Below are positions 42,964-52,156 of a stretch of DNA of 64,000 bases, in pieces. The stretch's first letter is position 1, and each line of letters begins with the position of its first letter. Under the pieces are notes generated by a model. It was given only the letters and a program-made list of their open reading frames with translations. It made no database searches and was not told the DNA's origin. Source of the stretch: Bacillus sp. FJAT-49711. GTDB lineage: Bacteria > Bacillota > Bacilli > Bacillales > Bacillaceae_C. Both the position numbers and the translations under genes were made by a program. The stretch is from assembly GCF_018343715.1 (NCBI RefSeq), contig NZ_JAGYPL010000003.1, positions 183,022-247,021 on the forward strand, in the 5' to 3' direction.

Positions 42964-42989
42964 GTCCTAAAGCGATCATGCTCTAGGAC
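42964..42989 (-). terminator. Terminator of the yknXYZ operon
   Basis: GTCCTA / TAGGAC stem around an inner dyad; on the bottom strand it is followed by CCCCTTTTTT. Confidence 0.65.
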
Positions 42990-42998
42990 AAAACCTTA

Positions 42999-44204
42999 TT
43001 ATTCATATCGTAAAGCATCAATCGGGCTTAGCTTTGAAGCTTTATTAGCTGGAAGAATTCCAAACACTACACCGATAAAGGCGGAAAACCCAACACCAAT
43101 CATGACAACAAGCGGACTTATCGTTGCTGTAATTGGAGAAAGCTCGGAAATAAGCAATGTCCCTAAAACAGCTAAACCGAGGCCAATTAATCCCCCCAAG
43201 GATGTCAATGTGACAGATTCAATCAAAAATTGTAATAATATTTTTCCTCTAGTAGCCCCTAAAGCTTTCCTGAGACCAATTTCTCTCGTTCTTTCTGTAA
43301 CGGAAACGAGCATAATATTCATCACTCCTATCCCTCCAACAAGAAGTGAAATTCCAGCAACACTGCCGATAAATAACGTAATAATCAATATAAACTGATT
43401 AAATTCACCTTCAATTTGGGAATAATCAAATATATTATACTTTCCATCTTCAAGTTTTTTACTTTGAGTTAAGGTATCTGCTGCGAGATGCCCTGTTTCT
43501 GAAATTTTATCTGGATCACTTGCAATGATAGCCAATCTTTCAATTTCTCGATTCCCGAACATCATGGAAATCAATGCACGCGGCATCAGCATTTCACCAT
43601 ATTCTGAATGACGGAATTGATCAGGTATTGGCGATTCATAAACACCTATGATTTTATAAGGATTATCATTTAAATCGACAATTTCACCAATCACATTTTC
43701 GTTTTCTTTAAAAAACTTTTTCCTTGCAACAGTGTCGATCATAATAATTCTGTTCATGCCTTCATTATCCCTTATATTAATAGGACGGCCTTCAACTATT
43801 TTAATACTTCTTGCTGCGAAGTAATCTGCTCCCACGCCAGTTATTTCCATTTCTCCTTGCTTATCATTATGGACAAGTGCACCCCAACCCTGGTTGGTAG
43901 CTAGTACTGCCTTCACTCCTGGAACTGCGGAAAGGGTCTCTACATCCTCCTGCGTTAATTCAGGTTCCATCCACATCATTTCTGATCCATCTTCAGTTGG
44001 GTTTTGTTCATAAAAAAGCTCAATTGCATTTTTATCCGTGCTAAATAACTCATCAGTCAATTGAGTTTGTGCACCTTGACCAATAGCTACAATTGTAATG
44101 ACCGCTGCCACACCAATTATGATTCCAAGCATCGTTAATATCGATCGAATTTTATGATTCCAAATGGAGGATAGAGCAATTTTAAAACTTTCCCATACAC
44201 TCAT
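42999..44204 (-). CDS. yknZ: MacB-type ABC transporter permease (YknZ-like)
   Basis: 401 residues: an N-terminal helix (IWNHKIRSILTMLGIIIGVAAVITIVAIG in three parts), a large extracellular MacB-PCD domain at about 45-270, then three helices with FtsX motifs (VTERTREIGLRKALGATRGKIL). These permeases act by mechanotransmission. It overlaps the ATPase stop by 4 bases. With the adaptor and ATPase it matches YknXYZ of B. subtilis, which protects against the SdpC toxin. Confidence 0.85.
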   Translation of the reverse strand: MSVWESFKIALSSIWNHKIRSILTMLGIIIGVAAVITIVAIGQGAQTQLTDELFSTDKNAIELFYEQNPTEDGSEMMWMEPELTQEDVETLSAVPGVKAVLATNQGWGALVHNDKQGEMEITGVGADYFAARSIKIVEGRPINIRDNEGMNRIIMIDTVARKKFFKENENVIGEIVDLNDNPYKIIGVYESPIPDQFRHSEYGEMLMPRALISMMFGNREIERLAIIASDPDKISETGHLAADTLTQSKKLEDGKYNIFDYSQIEGEFNQFILIITLFIGSVAGISLLVGGIGVMNIMLVSVTERTREIGLRKALGATRGKILLQFLIESVTLTSLGGLIGLGLAVLGTLLISELSPITATISPLVVMIGVGFSAFIGVVFGILPANKASKLSPIDALRYE

Positions 44205-44881
44205 CGGCTCTTCCTCCGGTCATCCGTAATTCTTCCATCTTTCAACGTTATGATTCTATTTGTATACCTTGCCACGTCTTCTTCATGGGTAACAATGATG
44301 ACGGTTTTCCCTTCTTCGTTCAATTGAACTAATAGCTCCATGATTTGTTCGCTCGTTTTCGAATCAAGAGCTCCAGTCGGTTCGTCTGCTAGAATTATAG
44401 AAGGCTGATTCACTAATGCCCTTGCAATCGCTACACGTTGCTTTTGACCACCAGATAGCTGGTTTGGCAAATGTTTCATACGATCCTCTAACCCAACTTT
44501 TTCAAGCATTTCCTTTGCTCTTGCTGTTCTTTCACGCTTTGAAACACCAGCATATATTAGTGTTGACTCTACATTTTTAAGAGCATTTGCTCTCGGCAGT
44601 AAGAAAAATTGTTGAAAAACAAAACCGATATGCTTATTTCTTAATCGTGCTAACTTATTTTCCTTTACTAATCCAATTTTCTCCTCATTTAATTCATACG
44701 AACCGGATGTCGGGTAATCCAAAAATCCGATAATATTCATTAATGTAGATTTCCCTGATCCGGATGGACCCATGATGGAGACAAACTCTCCCTCCTCAAT
44801 GGTTAAATTAATATCATGCAGAACAGCTACCTGTAGAGAGCCGTTGCCATACACTTTTGTAATCTCACTCAACTTCATCAT
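44201..44881 (-). CDS. yknY: MacB/LolD-type ABC transporter ATPase (YknY-like)
   Basis: 226 residues from ATG 44881 (MMKLSEITKVYGNGSLQVAVL), chosen because the longer frame runs through the adaptor gene; it overlaps that gene by 17 bases. Walker A GPSGSGKST, Q-loop VFQQFFLLPRANALKN, signature LSGGQKQR, Walker B IILADEPTGALD. Length fits the LolD/MacB ATPase group. Works with the MacB-type permease. Confidence 0.9.
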   Translation of the reverse strand: MMKLSEITKVYGNGSLQVAVLHDINLTIEEGEFVSIMGPSGSGKSTLMNIIGFLDYPTSGSYELNEEKIGLVKENKLARLRNKHIGFVFQQFFLLPRANALKNVESTLIYAGVSKRERTARAKEMLEKVGLEDRMKHLPNQLSGGQKQRVAIARALVNQPSIILADEPTGALDSKTSEQIMELLVQLNEEGKTVIIVTHEEDVARYTNRIITLKDGRITDDRRKSR

Positions 44882-46103
44882 AGGAGACCACTTCCATTCC
44901 ATCGTGGATGCCTTCAGGGGCATTAGTGACGACAAGCTCTCCTAAGCTAATGCCTTCTGTGACTTCAATAAATTCGTCGTTCATTTTACCAGTTTGGATC
45001 TCACGTCTTTCTAATTTCCCGTCTTTTAAAACATATAGGATAGGCATGCCGTCTTCATCCATGATTGCCATATGTGGAACAACAAGCGACTTGCCTTCTC
45101 CACTTATTTTTACCTCCAATGAAACGTGAAAGCCTTGGCGAAGCTCAGAAGTGTCATCTGTTATCCCAACTTTAAAAGGATACATCGTGACATTTCCTCC
45201 CCCCATGCCTCCACCAAAGTCTTCACCGCCGCCTTCATCATTTGGAAATTGGGAAACCGACTCTACTACTCCCTTCCATTCTCTTTCCTTATATACCTTT
45301 GGACGGACAATAACAGCTTGATCTTTTTGAATCTTAACTGCATCAAATTCACTCATCGTGCCGATCACTTTAAATGGTTTACTAGAGGTAATATGTATAA
45401 CGGGCTCATTTGCACCGTTTTCACTTATTACGGAGTTTTTATTTATCTTTACAATTATTCCATTAATTTTACTCGTTACGGTCATAGCTTTGATTTGCGC
45501 ATCTATTTCATTGATTCGTTCCTGTGAACCTTCAATCTCGGCTTTAGTGCTTTCATACTGAAGTTCCAATTGAATCTTTTCATTTAAGAGTTGGTTCAAA
45601 TCATCTTGTGTAACCGGAATGATCGTCTCGTCTTCAGCTTCAGGATCTTCTGACTTAATCTTTTGTGGAACACCGACCTTCTTTTTTGTTTCTGCAATTC
45701 GTTTATTTAATTCTGCAATTTGGTTTATTTCCGTTTGTGCTCTACTTTGTGTCAATTCTCTTTCTCTTACTGCTCTATTAAATTCTGTTTTTAGTTTGGC
45801 AGAATCATATATAAATAAAGGATCTCCTGCTTTTACCTTTTGATTTTCCTTTACTTTATACTCACTAATTTCACCTTTTTCGGGCTCCAAAAAGACTTTT
45901 TGTTCATCTTCTGGAACGATTTTACCAGTAACAAGAATTGTTTCTACCAATTCTTCTTCTTTTGCTTTCTGGACCATTACCGGCATTTCTTCTATCGGGT
46001 TGTCCGCCATTTTCGGACCTTTATTCATAGTAAAAATTAGTGTAATTCCGATTGCCATTACTACAATGATTGACAATGTCCAAATCCATATTTTCTTTTT
46101 CAC
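44865..46103 (-). CDS. yknX: HlyD/MFP-family adaptor (YknX-like)
   Basis: 412 residues from GTG 46103. One N-terminal membrane helix (IWIWTLSIIVVMAIGITLIF), lipoyl halves (VKAGDPLFIYDS; MTVTSKINGIIVKINKNSVIS), a long coiled-coil hairpin at about 105-210 and beta-barrel segments; a glycine-rich insert EGGGEDFGGGMGGGN is near 295. It bridges the permease to the outside. First gene of the operon, behind an ECF-type promoter. Confidence 0.87.
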   Translation of the reverse strand: MKKKIWIWTLSIIVVMAIGITLIFTMNKGPKMADNPIEEMPVMVQKAKEEELVETILVTGKIVPEDEQKVFLEPEKGEISEYKVKENQKVKAGDPLFIYDSAKLKTEFNRAVRERELTQSRAQTEINQIAELNKRIAETKKKVGVPQKIKSEDPEAEDETIIPVTQDDLNQLLNEKIQLELQYESTKAEIEGSQERINEIDAQIKAMTVTSKINGIIVKINKNSVISENGANEPVIHITSSKPFKVIGTMSEFDAVKIQKDQAVIVRPKVYKEREWKGVVESVSQFPNDEGGGEDFGGGMGGGNVTMYPFKVGITDDTSELRQGFHVSLEVKISGEGKSLVVPHMAIMDEDGMPILYVLKDGKLERREIQTGKMNDEFIEVTEGISLGELVVTNAPEGIHDGMEVVSYDEVE

Positions 46104-46153
46104 CCTTTTTCCCCCTACTACCCCATAATTTTATATATTTCTTCTCGTTACTA

Positions 46154-46180
46154 GACGTAATCCAGATGGGAAATGTTTCA
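46154..46180 (-). promoter_or_regulatory. ECF-type (SigW/SigM-like) promoter of yknXYZ
   Basis: Bottom strand TGAAAC (46180-46175), 17-bp spacer, CGTC (46157-46154), 51 bases before yknX. B. subtilis yknWXYZ is SigW-controlled; a CGTC -10 is also read by SigX/SigM. Confidence 0.62.
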
Positions 46181-46186
46181 AATTTG

Positions 46187-46221
46187 ACAAAAAAAGAATA
46201 GCCCTCAAGTTTGAAGGCTAT
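46187..46221 (-). terminator. Terminator of yidC
   Basis: ATAGCC / GGCTAT hairpin followed by TCTTTTTTT on the bottom strand. Confidence 0.8.
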
Positions 46222-46230
46222 CCATCTCAA

Positions 46231-46992
46231 CTATTCTTTTGCTTTTTCGGGGTGCTGCATATAATATTTATGCCCAATCCATGTTTGGACGATTAGGAAG
46301 GTTCCTCCTACAGCCCAATATAACGGGAGTGCGGCAGGGGCCGAAAGTGAGATAAACATAATCATAGCTGGCGAGAGATACGAGAATATCTGCATTTGTT
46401 TTCTTTGAGCTTCTGGCACAGTAGACATAGATACCCGTGATTGGATAAAATACACAAAACCAGCAATCAGCATCATCGCGATATCTCTTTGGCCGAGGTC
46501 AAACCATAAAAACGAATGGGTCGCAATTTCCTGGGAGCCGCGAATGGCATAATAGAGTCCCATTAAAATCGGCATTTGAATCAGCATCGGTAAACAGCCC
46601 ATATTAAGCGGATTGACGTTATGCTTTTGGTATAAAGCCATCATGTCTTGCTGAGCTTGTTTTTTTTCTTCCGGCGTTTTTGCTTCCTTTGTCCGCTTTT
46701 GTATTTCTTCCATTTCCGGTTTAAGTTTTTCCATACCTATCTTCATTAATTGTTGGTTCTTATACGTTTTTAACATAAACGGCATAAGTACTAACCGAAT
46801 GAGAAGCGTAATGATGATGATGGCTAAACCAAAGTTCCCACCGAAAAAGGAGCCAATTTCGTGAATTAAAAAAGCAAATGGACGAACAAAAGTATTATAA
46901 AAGAAACCCGTTTGATTTTGTACAGCTGAACATCCTCCAAGGAAGATGGATGCAAAGATAATAACCGAAAATAATACTGTGTTTTTTTTCAA
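46231..46992 (-). CDS. yidC: Membrane protein insertase YidC (YidC2/YqjG-type), lipoprotein
   Basis: 253 residues from TTG 46992 (AAGGGTG six bases upstream). Lipoprotein signal with lipobox FLGGC (Cys about 20), then five membrane helices; the conserved hydrophilic-groove arginine lies in IIITLLIRLVLMPF and the first cytosolic loop is a charged hairpin (KLKPEMEEIQKRTKEAKTPEEK). Inserts and folds membrane proteins with or without SecYEG. A MifM-like leader ORF and an SD-sequestering hairpin lie directly upstream, which marks it as the inducible second YidC rather than SpoIIIJ. Confidence 0.92.
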   Translation of the reverse strand: MKKNTVLFSVIIFASIFLGGCSAVQNQTGFFYNTFVRPFAFLIHEIGSFFGGNFGLAIIIITLLIRLVLMPFMLKTYKNQQLMKIGMEKLKPEMEEIQKRTKEAKTPEEKKQAQQDMMALYQKHNVNPLNMGCLPMLIQMPILMGLYYAIRGSQEIATHSFLWFDLGQRDIAMMLIAGFVYFIQSRVSMSTVPEAQRKQMQIFSYLSPAMIMFISLSAPAALPLYWAVGGTFLIVQTWIGHKYYMQHPEKAKE

Positions 46993-47000
46993 TGATTTCA

Positions 47001-47035
47001 CCCTTCTATTTAAAATTTGTTTATAAAAATAGAAG
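47001..47035 (-). promoter_or_regulatory. Hairpin masking the yidC ribosome-binding site
   Basis: Bottom strand CTTCTATTT (47035-47027, codons 88-90 of the leader ORF) pairs perfectly with AAATAGAAG (47011-47003) over a 15-base loop. The 3' arm enters the yidC Shine-Dalgarno AGAAGGG. A ribosome arrested near the leader's C-terminus would cover the 5' arm and free the site. Confidence 0.7.
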
Positions 47036-47296
47036 ATGTGGCCCTTCCGGATCATCGGGAGCTTCTTTTCTTTTAACTGTTTTGATCAAACGTGACACAT
47101 CAAAAACAGGACACTCTTTTGGATGGGCTTGAGTCAAAAAATCATTTATATGAAAATGAGTATCTATTTTCCTTTTCCTGTTAGTTTGAACAGGATGAGA
47201 CAATAAAACGATTTGCCAACTAAGAAGCCACGTAATGGCAAGAGTTAACGGGACTACCCATTCTGTATAGGATTCTTGAAAGAGAATATCGTACAT
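47021..47296 (-). CDS. MifM-like arrest/leader peptide upstream of yidC2
   Basis: 91 residues from ATG 47296 (AAGGTG five bases upstream). One N-terminal membrane helix (VVPLTLAITWLLSWQIVLLS, about 14-33), a basic middle, and an acidic proline-containing end APDDPEGPH (79-87) before LLFL. This is the layout of MifM, which is inserted by YidC and stalls the ribosome on an acidic C-terminal stretch when insertion fails, switching on yidC2. Stop codon 28 bases before the yidC start; the 5' arm of the masking hairpin lies in its last codons. Primary-sequence similarity to B. subtilis MifM is limited by eye. Confidence 0.72.
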   Translation of the reverse strand: MYDILFQESYTEWVVPLTLAITWLLSWQIVLLSHPVQTNRKRKIDTHFHINDFLTQAHPKECPVFDVSRLIKTVKRKEAPDDPEGPHLLFL

Positions 47297-47457
47297 ATTC
47301 ACACCTTATTTCTTGAACAGCTTCGACGCCTATCCCCTCCAAGTCATAACTCTTCAGGTAGATCCACGCCTTCCGCTTTTATGTCAATACAGAAAGTATA
47401 GTCGTATTTTTAAGGAATGTAAAAGATTTTTATTATACTTCATGTAATTACCATTCG

Positions 47458-48282
47458 TTACACTGATCTTTTTGCTCTCAGTTTTGTCACTTTTACATCT
47501 TTTGCTTTTTTAGTATTTAACCACGTATAGAGTGCTCCCATAAACAAGGCACCACCAATGATATTCCCAAATGTTGCAGGAATAATATTATGAATAGCCT
47601 TTGCAATTGTAATGGTTTCGGGATGCGGAATGATTAAAACGAGTGAAAACGAGACTAGATTAGCGATGACGTGTTCAAAGCTAGAAACGAAAAAGACAGA
47701 TACGAGCAACATTAACGTGAAAATTTGTGCAAATTCATTTTTCAACGTTTTAGGCAAAAAGATTGCCATACATACCATCCAATTACATAAAATCGCTCTA
47801 AAGAAAATTTCAATGGCTGTATGATTCATTTTCCCTTCTGCAAGCGCGAATAACCAATTCTCCATCCCAAGTTCTTGAATAATTCCAGTTGGGGCCATTA
47901 ACAATGCAAAAAACAATCCTCCTAATGCATTACCAATAAAGCAAAAAGTCCAAACACGCATCGTTTTTTTCATGGATGTATGGCCGCTCAATGTCGATAT
48001 CGCAAAATACATCGTGTTGCCTGTAAAAAGCTCCGCACCTCCATACACAATCATGACGAGGGCTACCCCGAATAATACAGCCGCTACAAACCCAGCCAAT
48101 GGCTCTTGATTCATATACATGCCATTTACTGTCTTCAAACAAAAAATAGTAGCAAAACCAAGATAAATTCCTGCCAGCATCGCCCTAATTAAATATTCCA
48201 CTGGGCGATTTTCTACCATTAAAACTGATGCTTGTGCTTTTTTCCTTAATGTTTCAAGCGCACTCGTTTCCATGGTTGCCAT
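47458..48282 (-). CDS. ywcJ: Formate/nitrite transporter family channel (YwcJ-like)
   Basis: 274 residues from ATG 48282; an ATG seven codons earlier is possible. Six membrane helices with the FNT repeats (AGIYLGFATIF; GGAELFTGNTMYF; GNALGGLFFALL; NWMVCMAIFLP; FGNIIGGALFMG). A pentameric channel for formate or nitrite. Two Rex-like palindromes sit upstream, as for adhE; in B. subtilis ywcJ belongs to the Rex regulon. This supports formate export during fermentation. Confidence 0.87.
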   Translation of the reverse strand: MATMETSALETLRKKAQASVLMVENRPVEYLIRAMLAGIYLGFATIFCLKTVNGMYMNQEPLAGFVAAVLFGVALVMIVYGGAELFTGNTMYFAISTLSGHTSMKKTMRVWTFCFIGNALGGLFFALLMAPTGIIQELGMENWLFALAEGKMNHTAIEIFFRAILCNWMVCMAIFLPKTLKNEFAQIFTLMLLVSVFFVSSFEHVIANLVSFSLVLIIPHPETITIAKAIHNIIPATFGNIIGGALFMGALYTWLNTKKAKDVKVTKLRAKRSV

Positions 48283-48309
48283 TTTCTTTCGTCCCTTCTC
48301 CATAGTTCT

Positions 48310-48327
48310 TTGTTCAATACTTCACAT
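48310..48327. promoter_or_regulatory. Rex-like site 2 of ywcJ
   Basis: TTGTTCAATACTTCACAT differs by one base from the reverse complement of the adhE site at 42826-42843; it overlaps the leader just before the channel gene. Confidence 0.5.
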
Positions 48328-48373
48328 AAATAACTGTAATACATCAGAGCATTAACATGTTGCATCACCATTC

Positions 48374-48391
48374 TTGTGCATTTATTCACAA
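48374..48391. promoter_or_regulatory. Rex operator 1 of ywcJ
   Basis: TTGTGCATTTATTCACAA, 18 bp, matches TTGTGAA-N4-TTCACAA with one mismatch in the arms. Confidence 0.68.
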
Positions 48392-48401
48392 GGATAATTG
48401 T

Positions 48402-48434
48402 TAAAAAGGGAGCTCTTTGATCGAGAACTCCCTT
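48402..48434 (-). terminator. Terminator of the GH3 gene
   Basis: AAGGGAG / CTCCCTT stem; bottom strand continues TTTTTAAC. Confidence 0.75.
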
Positions 48435-48492
48435 ATTCTTATCTATCTATTATATTACTGTATTATGAACGTTTTTTCCATTCATTTCATTG

Positions 48493-50772
48493 TTATTGGA
48501 CTGTATTAATTTGTGCTAATAATCCTTCCATCATTTCTTCCGAAAATCTACCTCCACTAAAGTTCACAAGAGCACGTAGAGGCAAATATTTCATCATCGC
48601 AAGCATCATATCATTAGGCTCTTCCTTCATAGCATTCGCCAAACCGCCTTGCTCAGCCATTCCCGCCATAATTTGTTGTACAATCGCTGCAGTAGCAGGG
48701 TCTTCCATTAATTCACCTAAAGTCGTATTACGATGAGCTTTTTTCCGTAAAACCATACTTGAATCTACATGAATTGTTTTTACATGAGCGATGCAATCTG
48801 AGGATCCACCGACTAAAACTTCGAATTCACCGCTTTGAACATGCCAATCGTTCAAAGCGACATTATAGTACGCAAACGAACGTTTATCTAATGTAATCTT
48901 AACTGTCTTTTCCTCTCCAGCGTGAAGGTCTACTTTTGCAAAACCTTTTAGCTCTTTTTCAGGGCGAATCACTTTGTCACTTTTGTCACTTACATATACT
49001 TGAACAATTTCTTTCCCCGCTGCAGGGCCTGTATTTTTTATCGAAATAATCACATCAACCGTTTCCGTATCTTTGATGTTATCGGAACTTAGCGTAACAT
49101 TGGTATATTCAAAAGTAGTATAGCTAAGCCCAAAACCAAATGGGAAAAGCGGCTTCATTTTTTTCTTTTCATAGTAGCGATATCCAACGAATATTCCTTC
49201 TTTGTATTCAACGGAGTCTCCTTCGCCTGGGAAATTTAAATAAGAAGGATTATCGCTTAACTTCATTGGGAATGTTTCAGCTATTTTTCCTGATGGGTTC
49301 ACTTCACCAAAGAGAACATCCGCGACACCGCCTCCGAATGCTTGTCCACCTAAATAACCTTCAAGAACAGCATTGACTCGATCAAGCCAAGGCATTTCGA
49401 TAGGCGATCCGTTGCTTAACACGACAACTATATTTTTTTGTACTTCTGAAACTGCTTCAATCAGTTTTTCATGGTTTTCTGGTATGCTTAAGTGCGTTCT
49501 GTCATACCCCTCTGATTCGAAGCTGTCAGGAAGTCCAACGAATAAAACGGCGACATCTGCATTTCTTGCAACAGTTTTCGCTTCACTGATTAATACATCA
49601 TCTATTTCATTCGAATCAAGCCTATACCCTTCCGCAAAAGAAACTTTAGCTGAGGTTGCCAGCTTCTGAATTTCTTCAAAAGGTTCATCTAGCTTTGTCG
49701 GTGTGACGTGGGAGCTTCCACCACCTTGAAAGCGAGGCTTTTTCGCAAATCCACCAATAACCGCAATCGATCCTTCTTTTTTAAGCGGAAGAGTTCTTGC
49801 TTCATTTTTTAAAAGAACAACCAATTCGCCAGCTACTTTTCTTGCCAATTGATGGTGTTCCTCTTGATTGTACGTAACATTTTCTTGCTTACTGTCTACT
49901 GCTTTGAAAAGCACCTTTAAATAACGTTCAACAGCTTTATTCAATGCTTCTTCAGACAATCGGCCATCTTGCACAGCTTCAATAATTCTTTGATCTCCAA
50001 CTCCTCCAGATGATGGCATTTCAAGCTCCAACCCTGCGGCAACCCCAGCTTCCCGTTCATTTACCGCTCCCCAGTCGGAAACGACAAATCCTTCATGTCC
50101 CCACTCTTCTTTTAAAATATCTGTGAGTAATCGCTTGTTTTCGGAAGCATAAATGCCATTCACTTTATTGTAGGAGCACATTACAGTCCATGGCTGCGAC
50201 TTTTTCACCACATTTTCAAAGCTGGCAAAATAGATCTCGCGAAGCGTTCTTTCATCTACAATAGAATCGGAAGTCATTCGAAGATGTTCTTGGTTGTTTG
50301 CGGCAAAGTGTTTTAATGAAGTTCCGACTCCTTGGCTTTGAACTCCGTCAACATGGCTTGAAGCTAGTTCTGATGTTAAGTACGGATCCTCGGAAAAATA
50401 CTCAAAATTGCGCCCACAAAGAGGTGACCTTTTTATGTTTACACCAGGTCCAAGTAAAATTGCGACATCTTCCGCTTGACATTCTTTCCCTAAAGCAATG
50501 CCTACTTCTTGAATCAAATCACGATCCCACGTGCTCGCTAGTCCAACGGCAGACGGGAAGCATGTAGAAGGAACACTATTGAAAATCCCCAAGTTATCCA
50601 CATTCTCAGTTGCTTTTTGCTTTCTTAAACCGTGCGGACCATCTGTCATCATCATTGAGGGGATTCCTAACCGTTCAATTGCTTTCGTCGTCCAAAAATC
50701 CTGTCCCGAACACAACCCAGCTTTTTCTTCAAGCGTCATTTCAGAAACGAGTTTTTTAATATCCCGTACCAT
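48493..50772 (-). CDS. Glycoside hydrolase family 3 beta-glucosidase
   Basis: 759 residues, cytosolic (no signal). The N-terminal barrel carries the nucleophile Asp233 in GFVVSDWGA and substrate-binding KHFAANNQE and TDGPHGLR; the alpha/beta domain has the GSEAYDR-equivalent [11 protein letters not shown]; then comes a fibronectin III-like domain ([22 protein letters not shown] in two parts). An unusual C-terminal helical tail of about 80 residues ([40 protein letters not shown]) resembles that of oligosaccharide-specific bacterial homologues. Cleaves beta-linked gluco-oligosaccharides. Divergent from an AraC regulator that probably controls it. Confidence 0.92.
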   Translation of the reverse strand: MVRDIKKLVSEMTLEEKAGLCSGQDFWTTKAIERLGIPSMMMTDGPHGLRKQKATENVDNLGIFNSVPSTCFPSAVGLASTWDRDLIQEVGIALGKECQAEDVAILLGPGVNIKRSPLCGRNFEYFSEDPYLTSELASSHVDGVQSQGVGTSLKHFAANNQEHLRMTSDSIVDERTLREIYFASFENVVKKSQPWTVMCSYNKVNGIYASENKRLLTDILKEEWGHEGFVVSDWGAVNEREAGVAAGLELEMPSSGGVGDQRIIEAVQDGRLSEEALNKAVERYLKVLFKAVDSKQENVTYNQEEHHQLARKVAGELVVLLKNEARTLPLKKEGSIAVIGGFAKKPRFQGGGSSHVTPTKLDEPFEEIQKLATSAKVSFAEGYRLDSNEIDDVLISEAKTVARNADVAVLFVGLPDSFESEGYDRTHLSIPENHEKLIEAVSEVQKNIVVVLSNGSPIEMPWLDRVNAVLEGYLGGQAFGGGVADVLFGEVNPSGKIAETFPMKLSDNPSYLNFPGEGDSVEYKEGIFVGYRYYEKKKMKPLFPFGFGLSYTTFEYTNVTLSSDNIKDTETVDVIISIKNTGPAAGKEIVQVYVSDKSDKVIRPEKELKGFAKVDLHAGEEKTVKITLDKRSFAYYNVALNDWHVQSGEFEVLVGGSSDCIAHVKTIHVDSSMVLRKKAHRNTTLGELMEDPATAAIVQQIMAGMAEQGGLANAMKEEPNDMMLAMMKYLPLRALVNFSGGRFSEEMMEGLLAQINTVQ

Positions 50773-50899
50773 AAATATTGCCTCCTATTCTATCTATTTA
50801 CCTATGACTCTATTTCAAAAGTTATTTATTTTATTGTATTATTTTAATATTTTAGGTATAATTTTCATAAAACTTAAGCGGTTACATAAGGAGCTTTTT

Positions 50900-52099
50900 A
50901 TGATGAAGAAGCTGGAAGAAATCGAATACTTTTGCAAGCTGCTTTTTGAATCGGTTGGAGTTCCTATTTATTATTACAATATGTATCAAGAGGAAGTTTT
51001 TAAATTCACAGCAAATATAAAACCATATCCTTTGGAGGAAAAACCTTTACATATATTGGAGATTCTTTTAAACGAAAGACCATTTTCCACAATCGCCTCT
51101 TCACCATTTGCAGAAAATTATTTTTACCTAAAATGCGGTGACGATGCAATTCTCCTAGGACCAACAATAGAGAAAACAATAACACATGAAATGGTCAATG
51201 GAATCATGAACGATTTTAATATTCCTTTCTATAAAAAGCAGGAGCTTCTTCATTACTTGCAGTCTGTTCCAATTATGATAAAAGAGAGATTACAACAAGT
51301 CGGATCACTCATTCATTACTTTCTTTTCAGCCAAAAACTCGAAACAGGAAATACTGAAGCATTCAAATCAATAGAAAAGCCAGATGTACTCATTTCGAAG
51401 GCAAAGCAGGAAATGTCTTTTCATTACTCTTATTTATACGAGAAAAAATTATTACAGTTTATCAAAGATGGGAACCTAAAAGGTCTTGAACAATCAATTG
51501 CATTCCAGCCGCAGAATGGAAGATTTGGAACTCTTTCAAAGAAGAGTATGATTCGAAGTGAAAAAAACCTCATTATAGCCGCAATAACCCTCGCGACAAG
51601 AGCGGCACTTGAAGGCGGCGTCCCTTCAGAAGAGGCGTATACGATCAGTGATCTGTATATTCAAAAGCTTGAGGAAATAAATGATATGAATGACATCATA
51701 CAGTTAAGAAATAATGCCATACTAGATTTCACTGAGCGCGTCGCTAAGTATAAAATTCATTCCTATTCAAAGCCGATTCTTTTGTGCCAAAGATATATTC
51801 AAAAACATTTATACGAGGATATTAGTATCGGGAAGCTTGCGGAGCTTGTTAAATTGAATGCCAGTTATGTATCTCAATTGTTTAAAAAGGAAGCTGGAAT
51901 AACACTAAAAGACTATATTATTCGTTCCAGAGTTGAAGAAGCTCAGAAGTTATTAGCCTTGACAGACTATACTATTACCGAAATATATTCACTGCTGAAC
52001 TTTTATGATCAAAGTTATTTTTCGAAAGTGTTCAAGAAATATAGCGGGCTCACACCTAAACAATACAGGGAAGAGCATTTAATTTCTGAGCTTGATTAA
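50900..52099 (+). CDS. AraC-family transcriptional regulator
   Basis: 399 residues from ATG 50900 (AAGGAG six bases upstream); the longer frame overlaps the divergent GH3 gene. The N-terminal region of about 280 residues has no recognised sensor motif beyond a PocR-like cytosolic domain appearance. The C-terminal double HTH at about 295-395: HLYEDISIGKLAELVKLNASYVSQLFKKE and SLLNFYDQSYFSKVFKKYSGLTPKQYR. Shares a 127-base divergent region with the beta-glucosidase gene, its likely target. Confidence 0.86.
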   Translation: MMKKLEEIEYFCKLLFESVGVPIYYYNMYQEEVFKFTANIKPYPLEEKPLHILEILLNERPFSTIASSPFAENYFYLKCGDDAILLGPTIEKTITHEMVNGIMNDFNIPFYKKQELLHYLQSVPIMIKERLQQVGSLIHYFLFSQKLETGNTEAFKSIEKPDVLISKAKQEMSFHYSYLYEKKLLQFIKDGNLKGLEQSIAFQPQNGRFGTLSKKSMIRSEKNLIIAAITLATRAALEGGVPSEEAYTISDLYIQKLEEINDMNDIIQLRNNAILDFTERVAKYKIHSYSKPILLCQRYIQKHLYEDISIGKLAELVKLNASYVSQLFKKEAGITLKDYIIRSRVEEAQKLLALTDYTITEIYSLLNFYDQSYFSKVFKKYSGLTPKQYREEHLISELD

Positions 52100-52108
52100 T
52101 TTCTTGTG

Positions 52109-52146
52109 GCTAATGGGAAAAGAATATTAGTTCCTCTCCCATTAGC
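52109..52146. terminator. Bidirectional terminator between the AraC and cueP genes
   Basis: GCTAATGGGA / TCCCATTAGC perfect 10-bp stem in the convergent gap. Confidence 0.7.
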
Positions 52147-52156
52147 TAGTCTCATT

